A stretch of DNA of 16,708 nucleotides from DATGFB01 sp032160545 (GTDB lineage: Bacteria; Actinomycetota; Actinomycetes; Mycobacteriales; Jatrophihabitantaceae), in NCBI GenBank assembly GCA_032160545.1, contig JAVHVN010000046.1, forward strand, positions 1 to 16,708. Direction: 5' to 3'. Below are positions 1-6,416 of the stretch, piece by piece. Position 1 is the first letter of the stretch, and each line of letters opens with the position of its first letter. The notes beneath the pieces were generated by a model. That model did no database searches. It had not been told where the DNA came from and saw nothing but the letters and a program-made list of their open reading frames with translations. The position numbers and the translations under genes are program-made.

Positions 1-1
1 C

Positions 2-406
2 GAGGGCCGTCAGCTCCTCCAGCAGGCAATCGCACGAGGCGAGACCGGCCCTTACGTCGTGCAGGCCGCCATCGCCGATCTGCACCTGCAGCGGCCACGC
101 GACTGGCGACAGATCGCCGCGCTCTACAACACCCTCTCCGCCCAGACCGGTTCGCCCGTCGTCGAACTCAACCGTGCCATCGCCGTCGCCGAACTCGAGG
201 GACCTGAGGCCGGCCTGGCGATACTCGACCACCTCGACCTCGACCACTACCGCTACTTCCACTCCGCCCGCGCCGAGCTCCTTCGCCGTACCGGACGAAA
301 CGACGAAGCGCGCCACACATACCGACGGGCACTCGAGCTCGCCCAGACCGACGCCGAACGGCGATCGTTGAACGAGCAGCTCGCCAAACTCCCACGCTCG
401 GGCTGA
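2..406 (+). CDS. ECF RNA polymerase sigma factor, C-terminal part (ECF42-like), cut by the left edge
   Basis: The frame is open from base 2 and stops at TGA 404-406, so only the last 134 residues are present. They begin with a stretch containing GETGPYVVQAAIADLH and continue with NPVVELNRAIAV-like and GRNDEARHTYRRALELA segments (here SPVVELNRAIAVAE). These are hallmarks of the TPR-like C-terminal extension of ECF42-type sigma factors, which replaces an anti-sigma partner. The sigma2/sigma4 DNA-binding domains would lie upstream, outside the window. GTG 59 is only an internal codon, not a start. ECF42 genes usually sit beside DGPF/YCII-domain genes; here a YCII-like domain occurs two genes downstream (856-1677). 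The family call is by motif recognition; the regulon is unknown. Confidence 0.8.
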   Translation, partial: EGRQLLQQAIARGETGPYVVQAAIADLHLQRPRDWRQIAALYNTLSAQTGSPVVELNRAIAVAELEGPEAGLAILDHLDLDHYRYFHSARAELLRRTGRNDEARHTYRRALELAQTDAERRSLNEQLAKLPRSG

Positions 407-469
407 GCGCGCGAGTGCGGCCGAGCCCCGGAGCGCCGTCAGCGGTCGGTGTGACCCGTGGTCCCGGTT

Positions 470-492
470 GGACTCGCCCATCTCGCGAGTCC
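470..492 (+). terminator. GC-rich stem-loop between the sigma factor and the ArsR gene
   Basis: GGACTCGC (470-477) and GCGAGTCC (485-492) form a perfect 8-bp stem with a 7-nt loop. It lies 64 bases after the sigma-factor stop and just before the ArsR promoter. There is no T-run, so it would be a non-canonical actinobacterial terminator or simply a structured spacer. Confidence 0.4.
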
Positions 493-505
493 TGGTCGTC
501 GCGGC

Positions 506-535
506 TTGACAGGAACTATCCGTTAGTCGTAGCTT
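506..535 (+). promoter_or_regulatory. Likely promoter of the ArsR gene (leaderless)
   Basis: A perfect -35 hexamer TTGACA (506-511) is followed after 18 bases by TAGCTT (530-535), which fits the actinobacterial -10 pattern TANNNT. Transcription would start about 542-545, on or next to the GTG start at 545, and no Shine-Dalgarno sequence is visible. This suggests a leaderless transcript. Confidence 0.6.
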
Positions 536-557
536 GCGTTAGCCGTGACTAACGCAA
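534..557. promoter_or_regulatory. Inverted-repeat operator over the ArsR start codon
   Basis: TTGCGTTAG (534-542), 6-base spacer, CTAACGCAA (549-557): a perfect 9-bp-arm dyad overlapping the end of the -10 box, the predicted transcription start and the GTG codon. A further half-site CGTTAGTC lies at 521-528 and is complementary to GACTAACG (547-554). The position fits autorepression by the adjacent ArsR-family protein. Confidence 0.65.
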
Positions 558-859
558 ATGTGTTGTTGGACGCCCTGGCCGAGCCCACCAGACGCCTCAT
601 CCTCGAGCGTCTGGTCGCGAGGCCCTCGGCGGTCAGCGACATCGCGCGGGAGATGCCGATCTCCCGGTCCGCGGTGTCCCAGCACCTGCAGCTGCTCAAG
701 TCCGTCGGTCTGGTCACCGATCATGCCGAGGGCACCCGGCGCATCTACCAGGTCGACCCGGACGCGCTGGCCATCATCTGCTCGTATTTCGACGCGTTCT
801 GGAAACGGTCGCTCGCCTCCTTCCAAGAGGCAGTCGAACGAACCGAGAGGAAATCATGA
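545..859 (+). CDS. ArsR-family winged-helix transcriptional repressor
   Basis: This is a 104-residue protein of typical ArsR length. It opens with the family signature LLDALAEPTRRLILERL (about residues 7-23), continues with a helix-turn-helix carrying ISRSAVSQHLQLLKSVGLV (about 39-57), then the beta-wing HAEGTRRIYQVD. The metal-binding ELCVCDL motif of classical ArsR/SmtB proteins is absent. It belongs with the ArsR repressors paired with SRPBCC (AHSA1/START-like) proteins, whose ligands are mostly unknown. The GTG start at 545 fits a leaderless transcript; GTG 560 is the alternative. The gene ends in an ATGA overlap with the SRPBCC-YCII gene, so the two are translationally coupled. It probably represses its own operon through the dyad at 534-557. 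Confidence 0.88.
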   Translation: MTNANVLLDALAEPTRRLILERLVARPSAVSDIAREMPISRSAVSQHLQLLKSVGLVTDHAEGTRRIYQVDPDALAIICSYFDAFWKRSLASFQEAVERTERKS

Positions 860-1677
860 CGACAACCAACGACACGACAGTCAGCGTCTCGACCGAAGTC
901 GACGCTCCCCTCGCCCGCGCCTTCCACGTCTTCACCGCCGAGATCGGCACCTGGTGGGACGACGACAAGCACCTCCTCGAAGCACCCTTGGCCGAGATGG
1001 TGTTCGAGCCGTTCGTCGGCGGGAACATCATCGATCGCGGTACCGACGGCAGCGAGTGCCGATGGGCACGAGTTCTCACCTACGAGCCACCCAGCCGGGT
1101 CTGCTTCAGCTGGGACATCAACACCCAGTGGCAGATCGAGACCGATCCGACGCGGACCAGCGAAGTCGAGATCACCTTCACCGAAATCACGCCCGAACGC
1201 ACCCTTGTCGTACTCGTCCATCGCCATCTCGACCGCCACGGCGAGGGCTGGGAGACCATGCGAGACGCCGTCGGCAGCGGCTGGCGCCTCACGCCACTCG
1301 CCGAGCGGATCGAGCGTGCCAACCACATTTCCGGCCGACTCCTGCCGATCATCAGCGACGACGCGATGCGCGCACGTCTGGCCGGCACCTCCACCTACAC
1401 GACCGTCCTGCTGCGTACCACCGACTCGTTCGTCCGGCCCACCGTTGACCCGATCGTCTGGGAACACGGACGACGCAACATGGCACTAGCCGAAGCCGGC
1501 ATCCTCTCGATCGTCCTGCCCGTCACCGACGACACTGACCTCGCCGGCATCGGCGTCTTCGCCGCGGCCGCGGCCGACGTACAGACGATCATGGACGACG
1601 ACCCCGGCGTCCGAGCAGGCATCTTCACCTACGACCTGCACCCGGTACGCGGCTTCCCCGGCGCAGCGCTGCCCTGA
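856..1677 (+). CDS. SRPBCC (AHSA1-type) domain protein fused to a C-terminal YCII-like domain
   Basis: This 273-residue protein starts at ATG 856 behind GAGAGGA (845-851) and overlaps the ArsR stop by 4 bases. Residues 1-150 form an AHSA1/START-like hydrophobic-pocket fold: STEVDAPLARAFHVFT, a GTWW segment, FEPFVGGNI, EPPSRVCFSWD, and a C-terminal HRHLDRHGEGWETMRDAVGS helix. Residues about 180-267 look like a YCII/DGPF domain (WEHGRRNMALAEAGIL, then DDDPGVRAGIFTYDLHPVRGF). Such ArsR-SRPBCC pairs are widespread in actinomycetes, and their ligands are generally unknown. The fusion is notable because YCII/DGPF proteins usually accompany ECF41/ECF42 sigma factors, and an ECF42-like C-terminus lies immediately upstream. 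Enzyme activity is not predictable. Met and Cys content is ordinary, unlike the operon downstream. Confidence 0.8.
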   Translation: MTTTNDTTVSVSTEVDAPLARAFHVFTAEIGTWWDDDKHLLEAPLAEMVFEPFVGGNIIDRGTDGSECRWARVLTYEPPSRVCFSWDINTQWQIETDPTRTSEVEITFTEITPERTLVVLVHRHLDRHGEGWETMRDAVGSGWRLTPLAERIERANHISGRLLPIISDDAMRARLAGTSTYTTVLLRTTDSFVRPTVDPIVWEHGRRNMALAEAGILSIVLPVTDDTDLAGIGVFAAAAADVQTIMDDDPGVRAGIFTYDLHPVRGFPGAALP

Positions 1678-1727
1678 CTCTCGGCGGTTCCGATTGAACC
1701 CGTGCGGGCCATGTCGGAAGGCGCTGC

Positions 1728-3689
1728 GTGATGGCACTGCCCTCCATGTCGATCTACGATCCGCCCGTGCCGTCAACAGAGTCGGACGTGGCGCGACGGA
1801 GAGTCCCGCCGTTGCGCATGGCAGTTCTGCTGCTAGGGATAGTTGGCGCTGTCCTCATCGGCTTGGAAGTCGCCCTGGTGGCGGCGGCGCCGAACGACTC
1901 GCTGGTTCACTTCGGCTACCCGATCAATGCGGCCGTGTACCTAGCGGTGGGGCTGTACGCGTGGGCGCGTCGCCCGGTCAACCATCTTGGGCCGATTCTC
2001 GCCTTCGGCGGCTTCGCATGGCTGGCCGCTGGTCTCACGAATACGTCGATTGAGGCGCTCATCGCGCTCGGCACGATCCTCGGCACGCTGTTCGAGTCCG
2101 TCGTCGTCCACGTCATGCACGTATTCCCAACCGGACGCGTCGAAGGTCTCCTCTCGCGGATCACGGTCGCAGGTGGATATGCCATCGGGCTCATCGGTCA
2201 AATCCCTCTGTACGTCTTCGTCGCTGCGCCTTACCCGTACGGCGCGCTGACGATTTCCAACCACCCGGAATGGGCCAACCTCGGCAGCCAGGCGCAGCGC
2301 GTCGCGGGCACAGCCGTCGTCCTCGCCACAGCTGTCTTGGCGGCCAACCGATTGCTCAACATCACCCCGCAGCAGCGGCGGGTGCTAACGCCCTTGTGGC
2401 TGTACGGCACCCTGGCTGTCCTGACGATCTCAAGCATCGGTTACGAGGTGCCACGCGCTGCGGGGCTCGTCCTCTTGCTCATCGTCATCGTTGTTGTGAG
2501 CAGCCGATCGCGCAACATCACGCCGCAGCAACGCCGAGTGCTCAGCCGCCTGTGGTTGTACGGAATCGCGTCGGTGCTCACGCTGCTGTTCATCGACGAG
2601 TTCGTCCGGTTGACCGTAGGTCTGAATCAGAAAACCGTGGAGTGGGTGCAGCTCATCATTATGGGCAGCCTGCCGCTCGCGTTCTTGTTGGCCGTCGTGC
2701 GCGGTGGGTTCTCCCGAGTGGGAGACGCCGCGTCGCTGGCGACGTGGCTCGGCGAAAGCGGCCAGTCATCGATGAGCCTGCGGGACGCGCTTGCTTCCAC
2801 GCTCGGCGACTCGTCGCTCGAGCTCGTCTACTGGTCGGCCGAAGGTAAGCAGTTTCTCGACGCCGATGGCCGGCCGTTCATTCATCCCGCCGACGACTCA
2901 CCTCGGGCAGTTCGGCCTGTCGAGGTGGGCGGGCACCTCGTTGGCGCGTTGGTTTACGAGCGGGCACTCAACGAGGACCGTGGTCTGGTTGCATCGGCAG
3001 CTCGACTCGCCGCGATCGCGGTCGACCGCGAGCGGTTAGTGGTCGAGTTGCTCGCGAGCCGCGCCGCCGAGCGGGCCGCCGCGACACGAGTCGTCGTCGC
3101 AGGCGACCAGGAACGGCGCCGGATCGCCAGAGATCTGCACGACGGCTTGCAATCACGGTTGATCTTGCTGGCACTGCAGGCAGGAGAGCTCGCCACAGAG
3201 GGCCCTGACCCCGGCGCGGCACGGCGTAACGCCGAAGGGCTGCGCGTCGGCCTGCTCGAAACGGCGAACGAACTACGAGATCTCGTTCACGGCGTCATGC
3301 CGGCGCCGTTGATCGAGCGCGGCCTGGCCGCCGCTGTGTCCGATCTCGTTGATCGACTCCCGATTCCGACGTACGTGCAGACCGGTCTTGGGCCGGATCG
3401 ACTCAATCCCACCGTCGAGGCGTCCGCGTACCTCGTGGTCGCCGAAGCAATCGCGAACGCGGTCAAGCACGCGCGTCCGTCACGCATCGATGTTCGCCTG
3501 GCCGATATCGGTGGCTGCCTTTCCATCGCTGTCAGCGATGACGGCCCTGGCGGCGCGAAGGTCCAGGCCGGTGGCGGACTTGCCGGGCTCGCTGACCGCT
3601 TGGCCATGTTACGAGGCAGCCTGGTGATCGACAGCAACGAGACCGGAACCAGCATCATCGCCGAGCTGCCCACCACGGTCGCCGCGTGA
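1728..3689 (+). CDS. Membrane-bound sensor histidine kinase (HisKA_3/NarL-type partner class)
   Basis: This 653-residue protein has eight or more hydrophobic segments between about residues 28 and 325, then a weak GAF/PAS-like region (about 340-440). A HisKA_3 dimerisation helix follows, with the phospho-acceptor in RRRIARDLHDGLQSRL (His471), then an HATPase_c domain with the N box EAIANAVKHAR (Asn577), the G1 box DDGPGG (604-609) and a glycine-rich G2 stretch GGGLAGLADRL. The motif NITPQQRRVL...LWLYG occurs twice, at residues 211 and 263, 52 residues apart, as an internal duplication. GGAAGG (1716-1721) serves GTG 1728 or the adjacent ATG 1731. No response regulator is encoded in the window, so the partner is elsewhere. 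It begins 50 bases after the SRPBCC-YCII gene and may be co-transcribed. The signal sensed is unknown. Confidence 0.88.
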   Translation: MMALPSMSIYDPPVPSTESDVARRRVPPLRMAVLLLGIVGAVLIGLEVALVAAAPNDSLVHFGYPINAAVYLAVGLYAWARRPVNHLGPILAFGGFAWLAAGLTNTSIEALIALGTILGTLFESVVVHVMHVFPTGRVEGLLSRITVAGGYAIGLIGQIPLYVFVAAPYPYGALTISNHPEWANLGSQAQRVAGTAVVLATAVLAANRLLNITPQQRRVLTPLWLYGTLAVLTISSIGYEVPRAAGLVLLLIVIVVVSSRSRNITPQQRRVLSRLWLYGIASVLTLLFIDEFVRLTVGLNQKTVEWVQLIIMGSLPLAFLLAVVRGGFSRVGDAASLATWLGESGQSSMSLRDALASTLGDSSLELVYWSAEGKQFLDADGRPFIHPADDSPRAVRPVEVGGHLVGALVYERALNEDRGLVASAARLAAIAVDRERLVVELLASRAAERAAATRVVVAGDQERRRIARDLHDGLQSRLILLALQAGELATEGPDPGAARRNAEGLRVGLLETANELRDLVHGVMPAPLIERGLAAAVSDLVDRLPIPTYVQTGLGPDRLNPTVEASAYLVVAEAIANAVKHARPSRIDVRLADIGGCLSIAVSDDGPGGAKVQAGGGLAGLADRLAMLRGSLVIDSNETGTSIIAELPTTVAA

Positions 3690-3727
3690 AGCCCAGGTAG
3701 ACGGCTGAAACTGATGGCGACGGGTAA

Positions 3728-3772
3728 CGCCGAAAATCGGCGCTGGAACTCCGCCCGCACGGTGTAGCGGGC
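3728..3772. terminator. Two small stem-loops between convergent genes
   Basis: In the 94-base gap between the kinase (+) and the last operon gene (-), CGCCGA-AAA-TCGGCG (3728-3742) and GCCCGC-N8-GCGGGC (3753-3772) can each fold into a 6-bp stem. The position suits bidirectional termination, but neither has a T-run. Confidence 0.35.
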
Positions 3773-3783
3773 CTTCGCCGAGG

Positions 3784-4650
3784 TTATTCAGCGAGCCCGA
3801 GTTCCGCGCCTAACGGCCATGGCGGCAGGTCGGCGAAAGGTGCCGCAAAATTCTGGAAATGGGTGTTCGATCGGAAGGCCGGCATGCTCCAGAGCGTCGT
3901 CGCCCAGCGCCACAGGTGTGGGTATCGATCAAGGCGCGGTCCGATCACGCCGGAGGCGTTCGGGCCCGCATCCAGCCGGGCGAGGCGCACCCAGAGCCGG
4001 ACGTCAGCATCGCTGAGGGCAGCACCAGCCAGGTACCTGATGCCGCTCAACCGGCGGTCGAGGTTGGTCAGCTCGCGGCGGAACTGAGCGCGGCGGCCGG
4101 GGTCCCGCAACGCCGCGACCGGATCGAGTTCCGCAACGAAAGCTCGTTCGAGGCGAGCCACTTCGTCCGATACGGCTGGCCCGTTGGCCAGGCGTGGCAC
4201 TCCGGCCCAGTCGAGCAGATCCGTCGTGATCGACTGAGGATCGTCAGACGTGACCGAGCGAGTCTCGCGATCCCACAGCAGCGGCACCTGGACCTCGCCG
4301 GCAAAGTCCGGATCGCTGAGTTCGTAGGCCTGCCGTAGCAGGGTGAAGCCGTTGACCATGTCGGGGCCGCTACGGTTGCGGAACGCCCAGCCCCGCCCGT
4401 CGCGCAAGGTGTCGACGTAGGAGAGCGAGACGGCACCGTCGAGGCCGAGCAGCGTCCGCAGGATGGCGGTGTGGTGCGACGGGATCGAGGCCCAGCCGAG
4501 ATAGAGATGGTATCTGCCGGCGGCCGCGGACGGCTGAATGCGGCCATGGAACGTCGGCCCGCACCGGGCCGGGTTCGGGTGGTACTCGCCGTAGCTGAAC
4601 GCGTCGATCTCGCTCGCGTAGCTCGCCCCTGCGAAGGCGGTTGCGGTCAT
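3784..4650 (-). CDS. Glutathionyl-hydroquinone-reductase-like GST-fold protein with the catalytic Cys replaced by Ser
   Basis: This 288-residue protein resembles the YqjG/ECM4 (xi-class GST) family. It has an N-terminal thioredoxin-like part with GRYHLYLGWASIPSHHTAIL (about 45-64) and DGRGWAFRN, then VPLLWDRETRSVTSDD, and an all-helical C-terminal part (SDADVRLWVRLARLD, YPHLWRWATTLW). In the family the segment after GRYHLY carries A-CPWAH-RT with the catalytic Cys; here it is A-SIPSH-HT, so Ser55 takes that place. The SNES motif that contacts glutathione is here SDDP. A classical glutathione-reductase role is therefore unlikely, which agrees with actinomycetes using mycothiol. ATG 4650 is chosen because it makes an ATGA overlap with the FMN reductase stop; the ORF extends to 4725 but would then overlap that gene by 79 bases. 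It is the last gene of the operon. Its role is unknown, possibly processing the oxidised product. Confidence 0.78.
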   Translation of the reverse strand: MTATAFAGASYASEIDAFSYGEYHPNPARCGPTFHGRIQPSAAAGRYHLYLGWASIPSHHTAILRTLLGLDGAVSLSYVDTLRDGRGWAFRNRSGPDMVNGFTLLRQAYELSDPDFAGEVQVPLLWDRETRSVTSDDPQSITTDLLDWAGVPRLANGPAVSDEVARLERAFVAELDPVAALRDPGRRAQFRRELTNLDRRLSGIRYLAGAALSDADVRLWVRLARLDAGPNASGVIGPRLDRYPHLWRWATTLWSMPAFRSNTHFQNFAAPFADLPPWPLGAELGLAE

Positions 4651-5141
4651 GACGAGACTGCGGCCGCACTCAGCTGTCGGCGCGCAGTTGGGAGCCAACC
4701 GGCCAAGGCGTCGGGGGCGTCCCACTGCGAGTCGAGCAGGAACAGCCCGGCGGTGGGGGTGCTTGCCCCGATCTCGTTGAGCACGGGCTTGAGGAAGACC
4801 TCCGGAGCCAGGGCGTGACGCCAGTGCCCGCCGAGCATCAACGGGACCGCCTGCACACCCTCCAACGACCCGGCGCCGAAGCGGTCCAGGAAGAGCTTCA
4901 GCAGGCCGGTGTAGCTGCCCTTGTACGTCGGGGTGGCGACGATGACGAGCTCGCTGGCCCGTACCTGCGCGACGGCGAGCGCCACGTCGGCGTCACTCCA
5001 GTCCAGGAGCCCGGCGCCGAAGGTGGCCAGGTCGAACTCATAATCGGCGGGTCGGCCGGTCAGTTCAGCAGCGATACGCCGCGCGGCGGCGAGGGTGCGC
5101 GAGCCGACCTTCGGGTTTCCGACGACGACGGTCACGGTCAT
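4647..5141 (-). CDS. NAD(P)H-dependent FMN reductase (flavodoxin-like, SsuE/EmoB class)
   Basis: This 164-residue protein has an N-terminal beta strand and phosphate loop TVVVGNPKVGSRT (FMN phosphate site, about residues 4-16) and the diagnostic ATPTYKGSYTGLLKLFLDRF segment (about 70-89) of the NADPH-dependent FMN reductase family. These enzymes pass FMNH2 to two-component monooxygenases such as SsuD or EmoA. ATG 5141 has a good ribosome site AAGGAG seven bases upstream and overlaps the previous gene's stop as ATGA. A longer reading to 5291 would cut deep into the flavin reductase gene and is rejected. It has one internal Met and no Cys. It presumably supplies reduced flavin to one or both operon monooxygenases; the operon also has a second, unrelated flavin reductase. 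Confidence 0.87.
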   Translation of the reverse strand: MTVTVVVGNPKVGSRTLAAARRIAAELTGRPADYEFDLATFGAGLLDWSDADVALAVAQVRASELVIVATPTYKGSYTGLLKLFLDRFGAGSLEGVQAVPLMLGGHWRHALAPEVFLKPVLNEIGASTPTAGLFLLDSQWDAPDALAGWLPTARRQLSAAAVSS

Positions 5142-5638
5142 GGTTGCTCTCCTTGATCGAGACGCCGGAACTGGCTGGCGTGAAACACCAGTGGGCTGAT
5201 GTCGTGGTCCGCGTCGAGGTCGTGCACCCGCAGCAGCACGATGTCGTGATCGCCGGCCCGGATCTCGTTCTCGACGCTGGTCTCGAACCACCCGGCCGCC
5301 CCGTCGAGCAGGACGGCATCGTGGTCGGTGGCGCGCCAGGGCACGTCGGCGAAGCGCTCGGCCTGACGACCGGCGAGCTGACGGCCGGCCCGTTCCTGGC
5401 CGGCGCTGAGGATGCTCACCCCCAGGCGGACGGCTCGGCGCAGCGCCGGCCAGGTGGTGGAGGTGTGCGCGATGCAGACCGAGACCAGCGGCGGCGAGAG
5501 CGAGACCGATGTGAACGAGCTCGCGGCGATGCCGACCAGCTCGTCATCGACGAGTGCGGCGACGGCCGCGACACCGGTGGGGCAGGCGCCGAAGACCTGG
5601 CGCAGCCGCTGCGGATCGAGGCCGAGCGCGGTCACCAC
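5138..5638 (-). CDS. Flavin reductase (DIM6/NTAB family, split beta-barrel, HpaC/NtaB-like)
   Basis: This is a 166-residue protein covering a single flavin-reductase-like domain: LRQVFGACPTGVAAVAA (about 12-28), GIAASSFTSVSLSPPLVSVC (FMN-binding, about 36-55), FADVPW, then EIRAGDHDIVLLRVHDL with the family GDH motif and a terminal PLVFHASQFRRL. Such proteins reduce FMN or FAD with NAD(P)H and hand it to a monooxygenase, as NtaB does for NtaA. The start is GTG 5638, or the next codon GTG 5635, which overlaps the hydrolase stop as GTGA; no strong ribosome site is visible, so coupling to the hydrolase gene is likely. It ends in an ATGA overlap with the FMN reductase gene. It has no internal Met and two Cys. 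Confidence 0.88.
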   Translation of the reverse strand: MVTALGLDPQRLRQVFGACPTGVAAVAALVDDELVGIAASSFTSVSLSPPLVSVCIAHTSTTWPALRRAVRLGVSILSAGQERAGRQLAGRQAERFADVPWRATDHDAVLLDGAAGWFETSVENEIRAGDHDIVLLRVHDLDADHDISPLVFHASQFRRLDQGEQP

Positions 5639-6414
5639 GCGCTGGATGCAACGGTGACGATCGGCACCAGCACCGCCTCGTCGCGCAGCGCCTCGAGGAA
5701 GATGACGACCTCGGCTGCGACCGAGCGGTGCTGCAGGTCGTTGACGACGTCATGGTGGGCGCCGCGGACCTGAGTCAGCCGGGCCTTGGGCAGCGCCTTG
5801 GCGGCGCGGGCGAGCTCGTCGTGGTCGGCGAAGCTGTCGGTGTCGCCGATCAGCAGCAGGTGTGGCAGGTCGACGGTGCTGCCGTAGACCGCGTCGAGCA
5901 GGGCCGCCGGGATCGCGTCGGCGAGCGTGCCGCGCTGCAGTTGGACGTCGTCGGTGAGGACGCCGCGGTGGACCGGGCAGTGCGTGCGGGCGTCGAGCTC
6001 GTCGTCCCACGCGCCGCTCTCGTGCGCGCCGTAGCCGGGCAGCCCGGCCAGGACGAGGGCCTGCGGCCACCAGCTCGCCGACGACGCCTGGGTCCGCGCC
6101 ACCAGGGCGCCCAGGGCGGCCGCTCCGGAATCGGAGCCGATCAGCACCAGTGGGCGCGCAAGCGGGCCGGAGGACTCCAGCTCGGAGATCGCCTCGGCAA
6201 TCTGGGCGGCGAGCCGGTCCAGCGACGCGTCGAGGTCGTCGGCATCCAGCTCGGGGGCCGCGAGGACTCGCACCCGGTAGGCGTCGGCGGCCAGCCGGGC
6301 ACCGAAGCGGACGTAGCTGTGGGAGGTCTCGCCGCGGCCGGGGATCACCAGGACGGTGCCCCGGACGCGTAGACCGTGCGGGCCGACGTAGTCGTGTTCG
6401 GTGAGGTCGGACAT
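5632..6414 (-). CDS. Alpha/beta-hydrolase-fold protein
   Basis: This 260-residue protein has the core alpha/beta hydrolase layout. TVLVIPGRGETSHSY (about 20-34) supplies the oxyanion region, the nucleophile elbow is GSDSG (93-97, Ser96), DTDSF (191-195) follows the late beta strand and carries the likely acid, and GAHHDV (219-224) carries the catalytic His. All three members of a serine triad are therefore visible. The substrate could be an ester, amide or thioester and is not predictable. ATG 6414 is two bases after the monooxygenase stop, and AGGAG lies 7-8 bases upstream inside that gene's end, so the genes are tightly linked. It may act on the imported compound or on a monooxygenase product. 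It has one Cys and only the initiator Met. Confidence 0.84.
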   Translation of the reverse strand: MSDLTEHDYVGPHGLRVRGTVLVIPGRGETSHSYVRFGARLAADAYRVRVLAAPELDADDLDASLDRLAAQIAEAISELESSGPLARPLVLIGSDSGAAALGALVARTQASSASWWPQALVLAGLPGYGAHESGAWDDELDARTHCPVHRGVLTDDVQLQRGTLADAIPAALLDAVYGSTVDLPHLLLIGDTDSFADHDELARAAKALPKARLTQVRGAHHDVVNDLQHRSVAAEVVIFLEALRDEAVLVPIVTVASSAW

Positions 6415-6416
6415 CG

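Noticed and set aside
4651..4725. Upstream extension of the GST-like gene to 4725
   Set aside because: It would overlap the FMN reductase by 79 bases; ATG 4650 gives the ATGA coupling seen elsewhere in the operon, and the extension has no family-like sequence.
5142..5291. Upstream extension of the FMN reductase to 5291
   Set aside because: The Arg-rich extension lies inside the flavin reductase gene; ATG 5141 has a good ribosome site and begins at the normal flavodoxin-like first strand.
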